A stretch of DNA of 64,000 bases from Gorsachius magnificus (Eukaryota > Chordata > Aves > Pelecaniformes > Ardeidae). The stretch covers positions 83,720,765 through 83,784,764 of the forward strand of contig CM067081.1 in the NCBI GenBank assembly GCA_034008185.1. The letters run 5' to 3'. The notes beneath the pieces were generated by a model. It searched no databases. It was not told the origin of the DNA and worked only from the letters and a program-made list of their open reading frames with translations. The position numbers and the translations under genes were made by a program. Positions 24,585 to 35,480 of the stretch are shown piece after piece. Each line of letters begins with the position of its first letter. The first letter of the stretch is position 1.

Positions 24585-24848
24585 TTAAGTTTCATATAGT
24601 AGTTTCTCCTCCAAAGACTGTTTTCCCATTGGGAAGCTGTCCTCATGGATTATTATAAAACCACCTCCCTTGCCTTTCATAGCATGTCTGCTTCCACACA
24701 TTTTCATAGCCTTCTCCTCAGATGTCTCGCCTGAGAACATGAGTAGGAAAAATAGAGCAACTAGAGCAACAATAAAGCCAGCAAGACTTCTTGCTCCCCC
24801 ATGAAAAACAAAGATTAGCAAGAAGTGTAGAAGATCCCTCTCACTTCC
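24585..24848 (-). other. possible terminal exon (weak), membrane-segment peptide
   Basis: On the minus strand a plausible splice acceptor (pyrimidine-rich TTTTCTTCTGCAG, AG ending at 24849) opens a frame of about 87 codons to a stop at 24585. The translation has a hydrophobic stretch, SLAGFIVALVALFFLLMF, followed by a polar tail with two Cys-Gly/Gly-rich patches (KMCGSRHAMKGKGGGF). I recognise no protein family. The frame has no ATG start of its own, so it could only be an internal or last exon. No polyadenylation signal was noted close downstream. Chance is the more likely explanation. Confidence 0.15.
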
Positions 24849-26445
24849 CTGCAGAAGAAAACTAACAAACACGAAGTTGCATGATGGACTGCTCTCCTCG
24901 GTTCCTCTTTAGAAAATAAAATACACAAAACATTAGTAATAAAATCCTGCCTTGTCACCTAATACATTCTCAAAACCATGCTATTGTTGCTAAGAATCAT
25001 ATATAATAAATGTAATATGGCAATAAACAGCCCTTATGGGTTTTGGCACAATTTCATCCTTGAGAAGTCTCCTTCAGGGGGTCCCCAAGCAGACATTCAT
25101 GCAAAGAATAGGAGTGCTGGAGGTGGAATATCACATCTGTTGCAGTTTATACCCTGTGTAGCACTACTGGCAAGGAGGCACAAAGAGGGAAACATGCAGC
25201 GCAAATGTGGAAGTTTCATGTGGGATTTAGGGGAAGAGGGAATTCAGGTGTTACTTCAGACCTCCCGTGGATGCATGTTGGCTGGCAATCATGTATTTCT
25301 GCAAAACAGGAACATCAAGCTCTGAGATTTGCCTATGCAAGTAAAAGCCTGGCTTGATGTAGAAATAAGGATTTTGCTGCAGTGGTGAAATGAGGCCCAT
25401 GTAATCCTCATCTCCCCTTTCACCAGTCCACTGTTAGATTAATTCTCATGTCTTTTGCTGCCAGGTTTACAAATTACCTCATTAGTTCCTGTGACTCTGC
25501 ATTCTTCCACTCAGTGTGTGTGAACAAATAAGCAAAGACAAAAATCACAGCAGACTGGAATTCCCACACTAGGTATTTGTCAGGGAACACAATGGTATGG
25601 TATAAGGAATTTATGCAACAACAACAAAAAAAGTCTTGGGGAAAATAATGATGTTTGATTTATGCCAGCCACAGAAAGAAATACCTGGTTTGCTTAGTTA
25701 TTGGAACAATATATTGATCAGTCTTACAAACACATTTTTCTGGAGCCCATACACTCAAACTTTATCTACAGGCACTCTATGCATATTCTGTTACCACTAA
25801 GTTGCCATTAAAATATTTTCTTCTTTTTTGTAATTGTCTTACAGTATTATCTTTGCACTAACAAAGTCCAGTTTTATATGAGCATGTACTGTTGCAATGT
25901 ATATTAATGTTGAAATGTATATTAAAATGTAAACAATAGCTACAATAGCTACAACTGTACATATGTTTTCTAGGTGAAAAAGTTGAACCTTTTCATTTAT
26001 AGAAATATCTACATGCTATGTATTTATTAACTGCCTACTAATCTTATCAATTCTAGATAAGCAAGACTGGTTTTGGGGAGGCAATGCCTCACATCCATTT
26101 TTAAAGCTAGAAACTCAGCAAGTCTTCATGAAGTCTTATAACCTAGGCTTGTGGGAGCTAGTTCTGAGTCATATGTTTTATAGACCCCGTCTCCTTATTG
26201 CCCATGGTGTGCCAAGTTTACAGCTTAGCCTGAAGAGTGGTATTCTCTGCAAAACAGCGTGCACAAAAGCTCTGTTTATTTTTTGTTTGATTTCTCTGTT
26301 CTGCCAAACACGAATGCTTAAAGCCCATAGTTAAGTGCCTGAAGAATTTGTTTTCATTAGTACAGTCAGCAGCTCCCATGCACACCTGTGAGGTATTTTG
26401 ACACTTTTGAAATACACAGACCAATTTTTAGAGCCTAAACATGGC

Positions 26446-26461
26446 TTTTTTTTTTTTTTTT
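26446..26461. repeat. poly-T tract (16)
   Basis: An uninterrupted run of 16 T, the longest homopolymer noted in the window. No retroposed body is attached. Confidence 0.8.
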
Positions 26462-26889
26462 GAGGCAGCAGACTTGGACTGTAAGTCTGAAATTTAAAAT
26501 GGGTGCAATAGGATGCCTGAATTTTAAAAAATGCCTTTTTAGGCATCTTAAAAAGTAGGTGAAAGGCAGAATTTCAGAAGGACAGTGCATACTGGTGTGC
26601 ATACTACTAACAATGCATAAATTATATAGGAATGACAAAATAGATATTTCCAATGGGAAAGAGGCTAAATAAATTATGGAAAGTATCAGACAATTTCAAT
26701 GAAATAAGATGATGTAACAAGTTGTACCTTGAGATTCCTGTGGGTGGAAATTCCACACCTAAATGTACAGAGTGAATGTGACAGACATGCGAATGACAGC
26801 CCACGTAACCAGTGGTGCCAGTAACTGCAGAGAGACAGCGGCCATGGGATGCTACCTACTACAGAGTCATCCAGATGGGAATTAACTTA

Positions 26890-27055
26890 AGAAGATCTCT
26901 ATCCCAAAGTAGAGTCACCTCTACAGTCAGACTAAATTGCTCAGGGCTTTGTCCAGTTGAGCCTTTAAAACTGCCAAGGATGGAGATGGCACAGCCTATC
27001 AGGGCAATCTGCTCCACTTTTCAAAGGTAATTGACCATGGCCTTGCAAAAACACT
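26890..27055 (-). mobile_element. old CR1 3' UTR fragment, antisense
   Basis: The block from 'agtagagtcacct' through 'aaggatggagatggcacagcct' to 'caatctgctccactttt' follows the reverse complement of the CR1 3' region (a 'gagtccac...ctctgggcaacctgttccag' equivalent) but is strongly diverged. It lies immediately beside the larger fragment at 27060-28190 in the same orientation. The two may be one element that lost its central RT part by deletion. Confidence 0.7.
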
Positions 27056-27059
27056 GAGC

Positions 27060-28190
27060 ACCTTACCACTCATAGGTGTATCCCATCAGGTCCCACTAGC
27101 TTGTGTATGTCCAATGTTCCTTAACCTGATCCTTTTCTACCAAGGGTAAGTTTCCCTTGCTCCAGACTTTCCTACTGGTCTCAGGACCCTGGGATTAATT
27201 CCTAAAGGACAGTGTTACCAGGAAAGACTAAGGCAAATAAAACATTGAGAACCTTGGTCTTTCTATGTTCTTTGTCAGCAGGGCTACTGCTCCATTCAGC
27301 AGCAGGCACTCATTTTCCCTCATTTTACTTTTTCTGCTTACGTACCTGTAGAAGCCCTTCTTGTTGACTTTCATGTCCCTCACTAGATTCACCTCCAGAT
27401 GGGCTTTGGCTTTCCTAATCCCATCGCTTGGATCCTTGTACAGTGTCTCTCTATATACTTCTCCTGGCTCACCTGTCCCTCTTTCCACTTCCTGTACATA
27501 TCCTGTTTATGTTTGAGTTTAGTTGGGAGCTCCTTCTTAATCCATGCAGGCTTCCCTCCACCTTTGCTTGATATTCTGCTTGTTGGGATGGACCATTCCT
27601 GCGCTTGGAGGTGATCCTTGAGAATCAGCCAACCCTCCTCTTCTCTCCAAGGCTGTATCCCATGGGATTCTTCCAAGCACATCTCTGAATCAGGGTTGTG
27701 ATCCTGCTTTTTGCCTTGTTTCCTCTTAGGATCCTGAACTCTGCCATCTCATGGTCACTGCAGCCAAGGCTGCTCCTGACCTTCACATTCATGACTGGCT
27801 TTTTGTTTTTTCTAAGTATGAGGTCCAGGAGGATATCTTTTCTTGTTGACTTCTTGATCACCAGTGTTGGGATGTTGTCATCATTGCACTCCAGAAATCT
27901 CCTGGACCATTTGTGCCACACTATATCATCCTGTCAGCAGATATCAGGGACTGCAAATGTGATCTTTCTTCCAGTTATCTGAAGGACTCCGGTTGTGTAA
28001 GCTATCCCACCACATGCCGATAATATGGTAGCCCTGCAACTGCTACAGACCTCCATTTCCTCCTTCTGATCCCCGTGCTGTGAGCAGCAGTGTGCAGCAC
28101 TTCAGAGAGGCACTCAGATGTGTTGATTTCCAAGAAAGGGTACGAGATCTTCCACCATCTCTCCGCCTGGGAGACCTTGTCAGGAGACTG
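27060..28190 (-). mobile_element. old CR1 LINE fragment covering RT N-terminus and endonuclease end, antisense
   Basis: Reading on the minus strand, the segment follows CR1 ORF2 from upstream of the endonuclease end into the RT fingers. Translated islands include RRFLECNDDN, then LGCSDHEMAEFRILRG (27625-27921), where S-D-H is the conserved C-terminal motif of the APE-type endonuclease. LARD-type blocks follow, such as NLVRDMKVNKKGFYRYVSRK (27228-27488), with a linker like PAWIKKEL in between (27389-27682). Islands lie in different frames, so many indels have accumulated. Beyond 28000 the sequence still resembles CR1 upstream sequence ('ccgtgctgtgagcagcagtg'). This is the only place in the window where the avian CR1 endonuclease region is visible. 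Confidence 0.88.
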
Positions 28191-28199
28191 AGGCAAAGG

Positions 28200-28609
28200 A
28201 GAAAACACATGCATAATGTCCAATGTTTGTAACTTCCCTGGTCTGTTTTAGATTCAGAAAAGTTATAACACCATGATGCACTGGTTAAGTATTCAAACGC
28301 CATTAGATATATTCCTTAGAGCACATCGTCCTGCCCATAGAAAACCAGCTCCTGATTTAATCTTGGACAATATACAGAGACTGGTTTAAGACATATAACA
28401 CCTATAACAATGTAGTCACATTCAATATCCTGGTAAGTGAAAAGAAAACCCAAATTGGCATGATAGTAAAGCTACCCATAAGTGAGAAGATTATTAACTA
28501 AGAAGTGGCTAAAAGCATAAAAATATTGCAGACAGCATGGAAACCGAAGGCTCAGACTAATTATTTTTTGTGTCAGAGTTAATGTGCATTGCAAATCAAT
28601 GTTTTAGGC
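28200..28609. other. spacer between two head-to-head old CR1 fragments
   Basis: AT-rich sequence of about 400 bp with no recognised repeat. It separates the 5' side of the antisense CR1 at 27060-28190 from the 5' side of the sense CR1 at 28610-29860. Confidence 0.5.
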
Positions 28610-29860
28610 TCAGAGTAAGGGTGTCATAAATCCGAAAGGACTTGAAGAGGATCTGCAAAAAGAAGAAAGGCCGTGCTAAAAGGAGTGAAAGAAGGAAAAT
28701 ATTGAAAGTAAGAAGCCATCTTTAAAAATCTACTCAGATGAGGAAAGTAGAGATAGACATGAACTCTGGGAAGTTAAAAGTTAATTCATAGCAACGCAAC
28801 CTAGAAAAGATTTTGATGAGAGAATTGCTAAAAGCATTTAAACTATCCATAAAAAGACGACTTTAAAAACCACATCGGAAGCAGGAAGCCTGCCAGAGAG
28901 TCCATGGGGCTGATAGCTGGTGTAAGCATAGAAGGATTACTCAAGGACATTAAGGCCAGAGAAAAAAAGTCATGAATTCTCTGCATCAGTGGTTATTATA
29001 TAGAAAGTTAGTAATATTCCTAAACTGCTTATAATCTTTAGTGGGAGAGGAGTTTGAAGAACTCACTCAAAACCAAGACATCAATGGAATATACTTTGGA
29101 ATAAGTTGTCAAAAATGTTAAGACTTTACTTGGACAAGATGTTGTTTACTCTGGGGCTTGAAAGGGGTTCAGAGAGAGAATTGCTGGTTTGCAGTGGACA
29201 GCAGTATATTATCTCTAGTCAAAAGAACCTGAGTACCAGACAAATATGAAGGGACAAAAATGGTACTAATTTGTTTAAAATGAGTCTAAGGATGTTCTAG
29301 AGAACTACACATTAGAAAGGAAGGTAGTGTCAGATTGGTAAAAAGAATAAAATGAATAGACACACAAATAAATTTTTATATAATGACGAGGAGTCTATTA
29401 GAATTTTGCAGAAGTAATACCTTACAAAATCTTCCGAGTTTTGAAAGGTGCAACAGAAAAGAGGGACTGGTTTATCTAGTGTACATGTATCTAGTGTACA
29501 TGAATTTTGAAAAAGCTTTGGCAAAGTCTGTCGGTAGAGGCTCTTAAAGAAATTAAACAGTCAGAGAATGAAAAAAGGAAGGTGCTCTATGAATTAAAAA
29601 AAAAAAAGGATAGTTTTCAGAGCAGAAAGAAAGGTTAAGCATGAGGTCCCACTCTGATCTGTGCCACTCAACATTTTTATAAATGATCAGGAAAATGGCA
29701 CGAAAGAAGAGGTGACAAAATCTGATGACAGTATAAAATTATTCAACATAATGAAAATTATTGCTGCCTGTGAATACCTGCTGAAGGATATTGCAATACT
29801 GAGATTTGCAAAGATACAATGGCAGATGATAGGACTGTGCAAAGGGTCTGATAAGAATAG
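28610..29860 (+). mobile_element. ancient CR1 LINE (ORF2 middle), sense, heavily decayed
   Basis: Colinear short matches to an old amniote-type CR1 ORF2 run through the segment. A linker block is seen near 28870 ('acatcggaagcaggaagcct'), then 'ctctgcatcagt' near 28980. VYMNFEKAL at about 29495-29520 is equivalent to the RT block VYLDFQKAF, and PLNIFINDQENGT at 29661-29700 is equivalent to [10 protein letters not shown]. After these comes an eroded catalytic region (SDDSIKL in place of FADDTKL), and the match ends in 'aaaatggcagatga'-type sequence near 29830. Stops and indels break every frame. A fresh-looking 15-bp tandem duplication (29473-29502) and a 12-A run (29596-29607) lie inside it. 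Confidence 0.82.
29473..29502. repeat. perfect 15-bp tandem duplication
   Basis: TATCTAGTGTACATG occurs twice head to tail without a mismatch, inside an otherwise badly decayed CR1. The two units must have duplicated long after the element inserted. Confidence 0.95.
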
Positions 29861-30583
29861 CAGTTAGTCCTATTAATGGTTTCTTCCTGTTACTTTTTCA
29901 CCTAGTTAAATTATCTTTATCTAAAATGAAAGATGAATCAGACTTGGGCTCTTTGTGGATGAAAACTCTGGCAGAACATTGCTAATCTTTTCTGTGTTCC
30001 CTGCCTGTATTGTGTCAATGCTTTCACTCAGTGGAACAGTGTGGAATTCAACCAAGAAAAAGACATTTTCATGGTTTCCAGTATCAACAATTAGAGTCCA
30101 AATCAATTTGTTTTGATCTAAAAAAAAGTCCCAGATGATTGCTGTAAATAACAGAAAACCTCTCCCAAGAATTAGTTTCATCTATTGGCAAATTATTTAA
30201 TGAGGAAGAGGAAGTGGTTTTGTCACTTAGTAATTGGCAAACATTTTCCACCTTGCCTTACGTTGATCTGAATTTCCCTGTTGAGGATAAAGACACTGGA
30301 GGGGTACGTTTGAGCATTATTGTCTTTCATATTCATTATGTAACGAATTTCATCTGTGTGCATCCTCAACAGAGATTGAATTTTAAATGTCAAATGGATC
30401 CACCAAGGGCACAAGGAACTGGAATAGTCATTCAAAATACTTTTGGAATGTGTTAATGCAAAAATATATGAATGCAGTAAAACATCGTTAAAGCGCTTCT
30501 GTGATGATGATTCTTTTGGGAGATCAGTTCCCAAAGCAGGTGGAGGGGTCCTGCATTTGATAGTTTTCTGGGCTGGGTTTTAC

Positions 30584-30598
30584 TTTTTTTTTTTTTTT
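30584..30598. repeat. poly-T tract (15)
   Basis: A run of 15 T with no attached retroposed sequence. Confidence 0.8.
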
Positions 30599-32302
30599 CT
30601 TGAAAGCATCACTTTGCAAGCCCTTGTGCGGGAATTTTCTCTCTTTGTAGCCAAACAGGAAGAATTTCCTTACCTTTCTCAAAACTCACTGGGCCTGAAA
30701 TGTAATACCTGTGGACTGGAGTATCAGTCAGCCCCCTCGGGTCTGTCTATGTGCTACATTACTAAGCATAACTGTTAGCACCCTTAAGCAGGAAAGTGTC
30801 TGGAGAGGCAGGGAATGTTACTAAGAGGTCAGCGGTCAAAGCCTCACTCTTACAAACCATTTGACATCACTGATATCCTGAAAATGCCTTTGCTTTGCAG
30901 AGGAGAGAAACATACCAGGAAATGTAGGCTTGATTTTCATGGAAAATTAATAGAAAAAAGCATATACATTTCTTTTTCATCATGTATAGACAAATGTGTA
31001 TCATTTTCTCAAATGGCAACAGAACAGGTTTAGCACACCCACACCAGCAGTGAGTTTGACTGGGGAAGTCTAGTAAAGTTATGGTATTAGCAAGACATAA
31101 ACCATATTTAATGTAGCAGAGACCTGCAGTCAAAATAAAAGAAAACAGAGTATTTTTTTCAAAGTGTAATAACCAGTAACATGATTACTAGGTCTCCTCT
31201 TGTATAACGGCAGAGCTATCTCTATGAAGAGGCCAGAAATCCCCAAATGCTTTTAAGCAGCTGGTGGCATAGAGCTGTTCAGGCATTCAGCAAAACTCAT
31301 GGCCTTGGTACGTTCTGCCTGCAGGGTGAATCCATACCTGTGCTGCAGAGTTGAGGACTGCACTGGAGAACTCAGAACAACTTCACATCTGGAACTTGGC
31401 AAGGCTAAAAACCACTGTTCCCAAGAAGTCAATAAAGAATATTCATTATATTTCTTTGTCTCTGTCTGAATGGCACTTACCCAGTTTATACCCAAAGCTG
31501 TGCTGGCTCTCGTAGACGCAGTTTACCTTGTGCAGGGTATGAGGATTTTGGGGGAGGCAGATTTGTAATGTTTTGGCCTCCTAGACAGAAAAATTATGAC
31601 CATTTCATTCATTAATGGGCATATTTCATTACATCTCCCTCACAGGAAAGCAAACTTTGGGTCATATTAAGCTTTCAATTCCAATGAAATTACATTTCAA
31701 CCAATGTTGTTACCAGTGGTATGGATTCATAATTTATTGTCTTTTCCGATGCAAGACCTATGAGACATCAGGTTGGGTGCCAGGATAAAACCAAACAGAA
31801 ATAATAAGGCAAAACAGGTATTAATTCCCTGAATGCAACAAGATTTTTTAGGTCAGAAAGCAGAATGGTTACTTCAGAAAGAATAAAATTATTTTGTCAG
31901 ATATTGTCCCTTTAAAACCTTAATTAAATGAGTTAATCTACCCAGCATTCAGAGTTGTGAGAACTTTGGCTAAACAGAGATCACTGGAAAGGGAATTCTT
32001 ACTTGATGAAGTAAAAGGTCTACCTTTTTTTTTTTTCATTAGAAGTGAGATATCTTTAACCATTTGCTTCAGTAAGAAGGAGGTATAAACATGTACCTCC
32101 ACAGTGTATTTAGGAACTCAGGGTGCATAAAATTGTGCAAATTAGCTTTTCTGACAGAAGTCAGATATTGAGAAACTAATCTCTTCAGTGAGTATGTGTA
32201 AATAATGGTGTTAATACTGAAATTACTCACTTCTAAGATGTAGAATGGTGTTTTCTTTTCAAAGGGAAACTCTTCAGCCTTCTTTCAGTCATCATTCCCA
32301 TT

Positions 32303-32334
32303 AGATATTCCTCTGATCAGATATTCCTCTGATC
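32303..32334. repeat. perfect 16-bp tandem duplication
   Basis: AGATATTCCTCTGATC occurs twice head to tail with no mismatch, in unique sequence. It probably arose recently by replication slippage. Confidence 0.95.
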
Positions 32335-34349
32335 CACGTGGCCCAGTAAGAAACATTTGCAGAGATAAGGAAAAATAATTTTCTTTAGATCTGTGGGCCA
32401 TTGCCTTATATATCCAGATGTTATTATAGGCTTTTTAGGTTTGTGGAAGGTGCAGGGTTTGTGTGTTTCTGCTTGAAATTAGCATTGTAAGAGAGGAATT
32501 AATGGTGCCTCACTGGTAGAAGTCAGTGAGCACTCAGCTGCTCTGTAAAGAGCTACCTATTACCTTTGACTTTTTTTTTTTAAGCCCCCATTCCGCTCTG
32601 CTAGTAGCCTTAGTTCTGTTAAAACCAGGTAGATTTTGTGCTGGACTGATGCTGCAGAAACCTTTCCATCCATGTGAGTGCAGGTGTATTCTCAAACCTT
32701 TGCACATACAAATTAGCCCTGGCAAGATCATAAGATCTTTTTGCAACTTTCATTAGCTCTACTGTCAAACCAGCCACGGAGCTGCTAACTCTACCTAGGA
32801 AACCAGTGCAAAACCCATGCTCGTGAGTCCCTGAAAAAGGTGGTGTGAGGACCCAGAGTGTCAGGAGGGACTTCATTTCCATGAAATGTCAGTGGGAAAA
32901 ACAGGCGACTACTGCAGAAAGAAAAAACAGGTCTTTTAATTAGTGTAGACTTTTCAGTGACAGTAATGTTTTGAGCTAGCGTTCTGGAAAACTGGCTGCC
33001 CTGTAGCGTCCTGACTTGTGGCAAGGTGTCAGTCCTGGTATACGGTAGCAGGAGTGGAGCTGTGCTTAGGGGTAGTTTCTGGGTTGGTTTTGTTAGCAGC
33101 TTGGAAACAGAGACAGAAGTTGTCACCTGACAGCTATTACATTTTTAAAAATATATCCTGTAAAGAGCAAAACTCCACATTGACAGTGCACGTTCATACC
33201 ATGGATGGCCTATATTTTGTGGTCAGGCCGTTTGGTGCTGAGCAGCTTAAACTGTAGTAAGTGGTGTGTATTTGCCTTTTCACCAATGGAAAGGCACCTG
33301 TCTTTACCCTTGTCTTGTCCTAGACTTCGAGCTGTCAGGAGTTGGGGCAGTCTCTGTGTGATGGATGTATACATGAACCAGCACATGGATGAATGCCCTA
33401 TAACAGCCAGCACAGTTACTAAAAAGAAGAGAAAAAGGCTAAATTCAAGCTCCTTGTTTTGCAGGATACAGTCTGGCTTTGCTGACTTAGTGCCTTTTAC
33501 AAGTGTTGACTATTGAGTCTTTACTGGGCACTCGACTAGGATCCCTGCTTTACTTGCTGTAATTTTGCCCCCTTTTCTTATAACCCAGTGTTGTGGGAAC
33601 TCGAGGGGTTTTGAATGTTATTTAGTCACGTGCCCCCAGTCTGAACTCAACTCACCACCAAATAGCCCTATTAAGTGGCATTGTTATCTAACCGCAGAGG
33701 TTTAAACGTGGTGGGAGTGGTAGAGGTATCTTTGACAAGCCAGACAGTTTGAGTGGGATTTCCTCATAAAGAGTGTGACTTCTCATCCTCCTGAGTATTT
33801 CTCAGGGGTGAGCTCTGCACACACCTAAGTGGAAAGTAGACTCAGGTTGGTTCCAAAAGGGAATGAGAGTGATTTTGCATTTTATACAGAGTCTAATCCT
33901 TGATAACTGGAAGAATTTCTAAGTATCCCAAACATCCCCAAAAGGAAAAGAAGCAATCTGAATTTATCTGCTGTCAGAATGTCAGAAAATAAGGGAGAGA
34001 CTCAGCGCCTACATTTTCCTACCTCTGATCCCTAGTCTATTGAAAAGGTTAGTGGTGTAACCTGAAGCATCACTTGAGAAGGAAGGCAGAGTTGCAGATT
34101 AAAATAAGGGTATTGTTATGATGAAACTGACAGCAGCAAGAAATCTAACGAGACACTCTTTGGGAAAACAATTTTGAAGATTAATTGGTAAAAAGATGGT
34201 GTTATTTCAGAAGCTCCCACCAAAAAAAAACAACCCTCCAGAAGATGTTAAAAATAGAAACATATGAGTTTTGAGATTAATATTTGAAGCTGAGGGAATA
34301 CCTAAGGAGAAAAAAATTTGAAAGTTGCTGCCTGAAAGGTTTTCAGTTA

Positions 34350-34560
34350 TTTGTGCAGATTAAAAAAGGAATTGAGATTCTGTGCGAGGCTACGGGCTCT
34401 GTCGCTCGCAGAGCCTCTTTGTAATGAGACTTCTGAATGCTCTGTTTGCAATGCCAAGGAAATTATCTTCAGTATGAAACCAGGATATTTAGGATCCTTC
34501 TGAGCTGGTGAATAAGACTGAATTAGGGAATTGGTTGGGAGGAAGGAACAGCTTAGTCTG
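34350..34560. other. candidate conserved non-coding stretch with CpG-containing hairpin
   Basis: The segment contains a perfect 7-bp stem, GGCTCTG (34395-34401) and CAGAGCC (34409-34415), around a 7-nt loop TCGCTCG. It lies in an unusually CpG-rich 35-bp patch within CpG-poor, AT-rich DNA. The flanks lack simple repeats. An alternative pairing of GAGGCT (34386-34391) with AGCCTC (34412-34417) is also possible. No RNA gene family is recognised. Regulatory function is inference only. Confidence 0.3.
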
Positions 34561-35269
34561 AGGGGCCAGTTTTCTCCAGACTTATAACTATCCAGAGCTT
34601 AAGAAAGGTTTCTTTTTCCTTAAGCGGGATGCAAAAATGTTGTGAAACTCACATGAAATGTTATTTCACTCACAGAGGCAAACTGGGCATGCAGCAGTGG
34701 AAACGTGCTATGTGGTACCACCACTTCAAAGAGATACACCACTTCTGTGTGTGTCAAGTGTTGCAGTCAAAGCCTGGTGTTCTCACCCTGGTACTTCTGA
34801 ATTTGCATACCACGTGTCTAGGTGGCCAGGGAGATCACCCACTGTTATGTGAAAAAGAGGTCATTAAGCATGATTTAGATTTATGCCGGATTTATTCTTC
34901 CACCTCCATTCACACTGTGTTATACTTTGCTAGGCACGTGTTTTATGGAAGCCTCTGTTGCTTGTAAGAAATGTCAAATCCCTTTTCTCAGCTGACTTTC
35001 ATGAAGAGCTTGTGCGACATCGCTATTGTTCAGTAGGAGTAAGTGTGGCAGAGTCTGTCCCTTGTTTTGAGGACACTGTGTCCTTTTTCTTCTTTTTTTT
35101 TTTTGTTTTTTCTTTTGGAAAATGTAATAGAATAACCAGGGAAATTACTGAGTCTGATAATGATCAGCCTGGTGAGTGATTGAGACATCAGCTCACTAAT
35201 TAGACCTCCTTACACTTGTTTGTGTTTTGTTCCTGTGCTCACAGTTCTGTGAAGTGTTTGATATATATA

Positions 35270-35480
35270 CTGTAGAATGGAAGAATGAAATGGCGCATAG
35301 TGTCTATGATTACCATTATGGGTAATTAAATAACACTCTCAGACCTGTAGCAGCAATTATCTTCTTCTTTTCCTGATAATGAAGGGCCCATTGGTGTCAG
35401 TGTCATTACTTCTACTGATTTCTGTAGAAACAGAGCAGGCCCCTTGTTTTCTCCTCTATTAATTGAAGGCTACCTTTCCC
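35270..35480. other. candidate conserved non-coding stretch, homeodomain-type sites
   Basis: A perfect inverted repeat ATTACC-ATTATG-GGTAAT lies at 35309-35326 and runs directly into a TAATTA core (35323-35328), the usual homeodomain recognition core. Around it is non-repetitive sequence with mixed composition to about 35480. This pattern suits an enhancer-like conserved element, but conservation itself cannot be seen from one genome. Confidence 0.25.

Larger units (their letters stand above)
24011..26889. other. unique non-coding sequence with one weak exon candidate
   Basis: Mostly AT-rich sequence without recognised repeats. It contains a weak antisense terminal-exon candidate (24585-24848, listed separately) and a 16-T run at 26446-26461. 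Near 25900-25960 there are two short imperfect direct duplications: AATGTATATTA occurs twice, and ACAATAGCT occurs twice in tandem. Confidence 0.55.

Noticed and set aside
26446..30598. Long poly-T runs as tails of antisense processed pseudogenes
   Set aside because: No gene-derived body adjoins the runs at 26446, 30584, 8179 or 35093 and no flanking duplications were seen.
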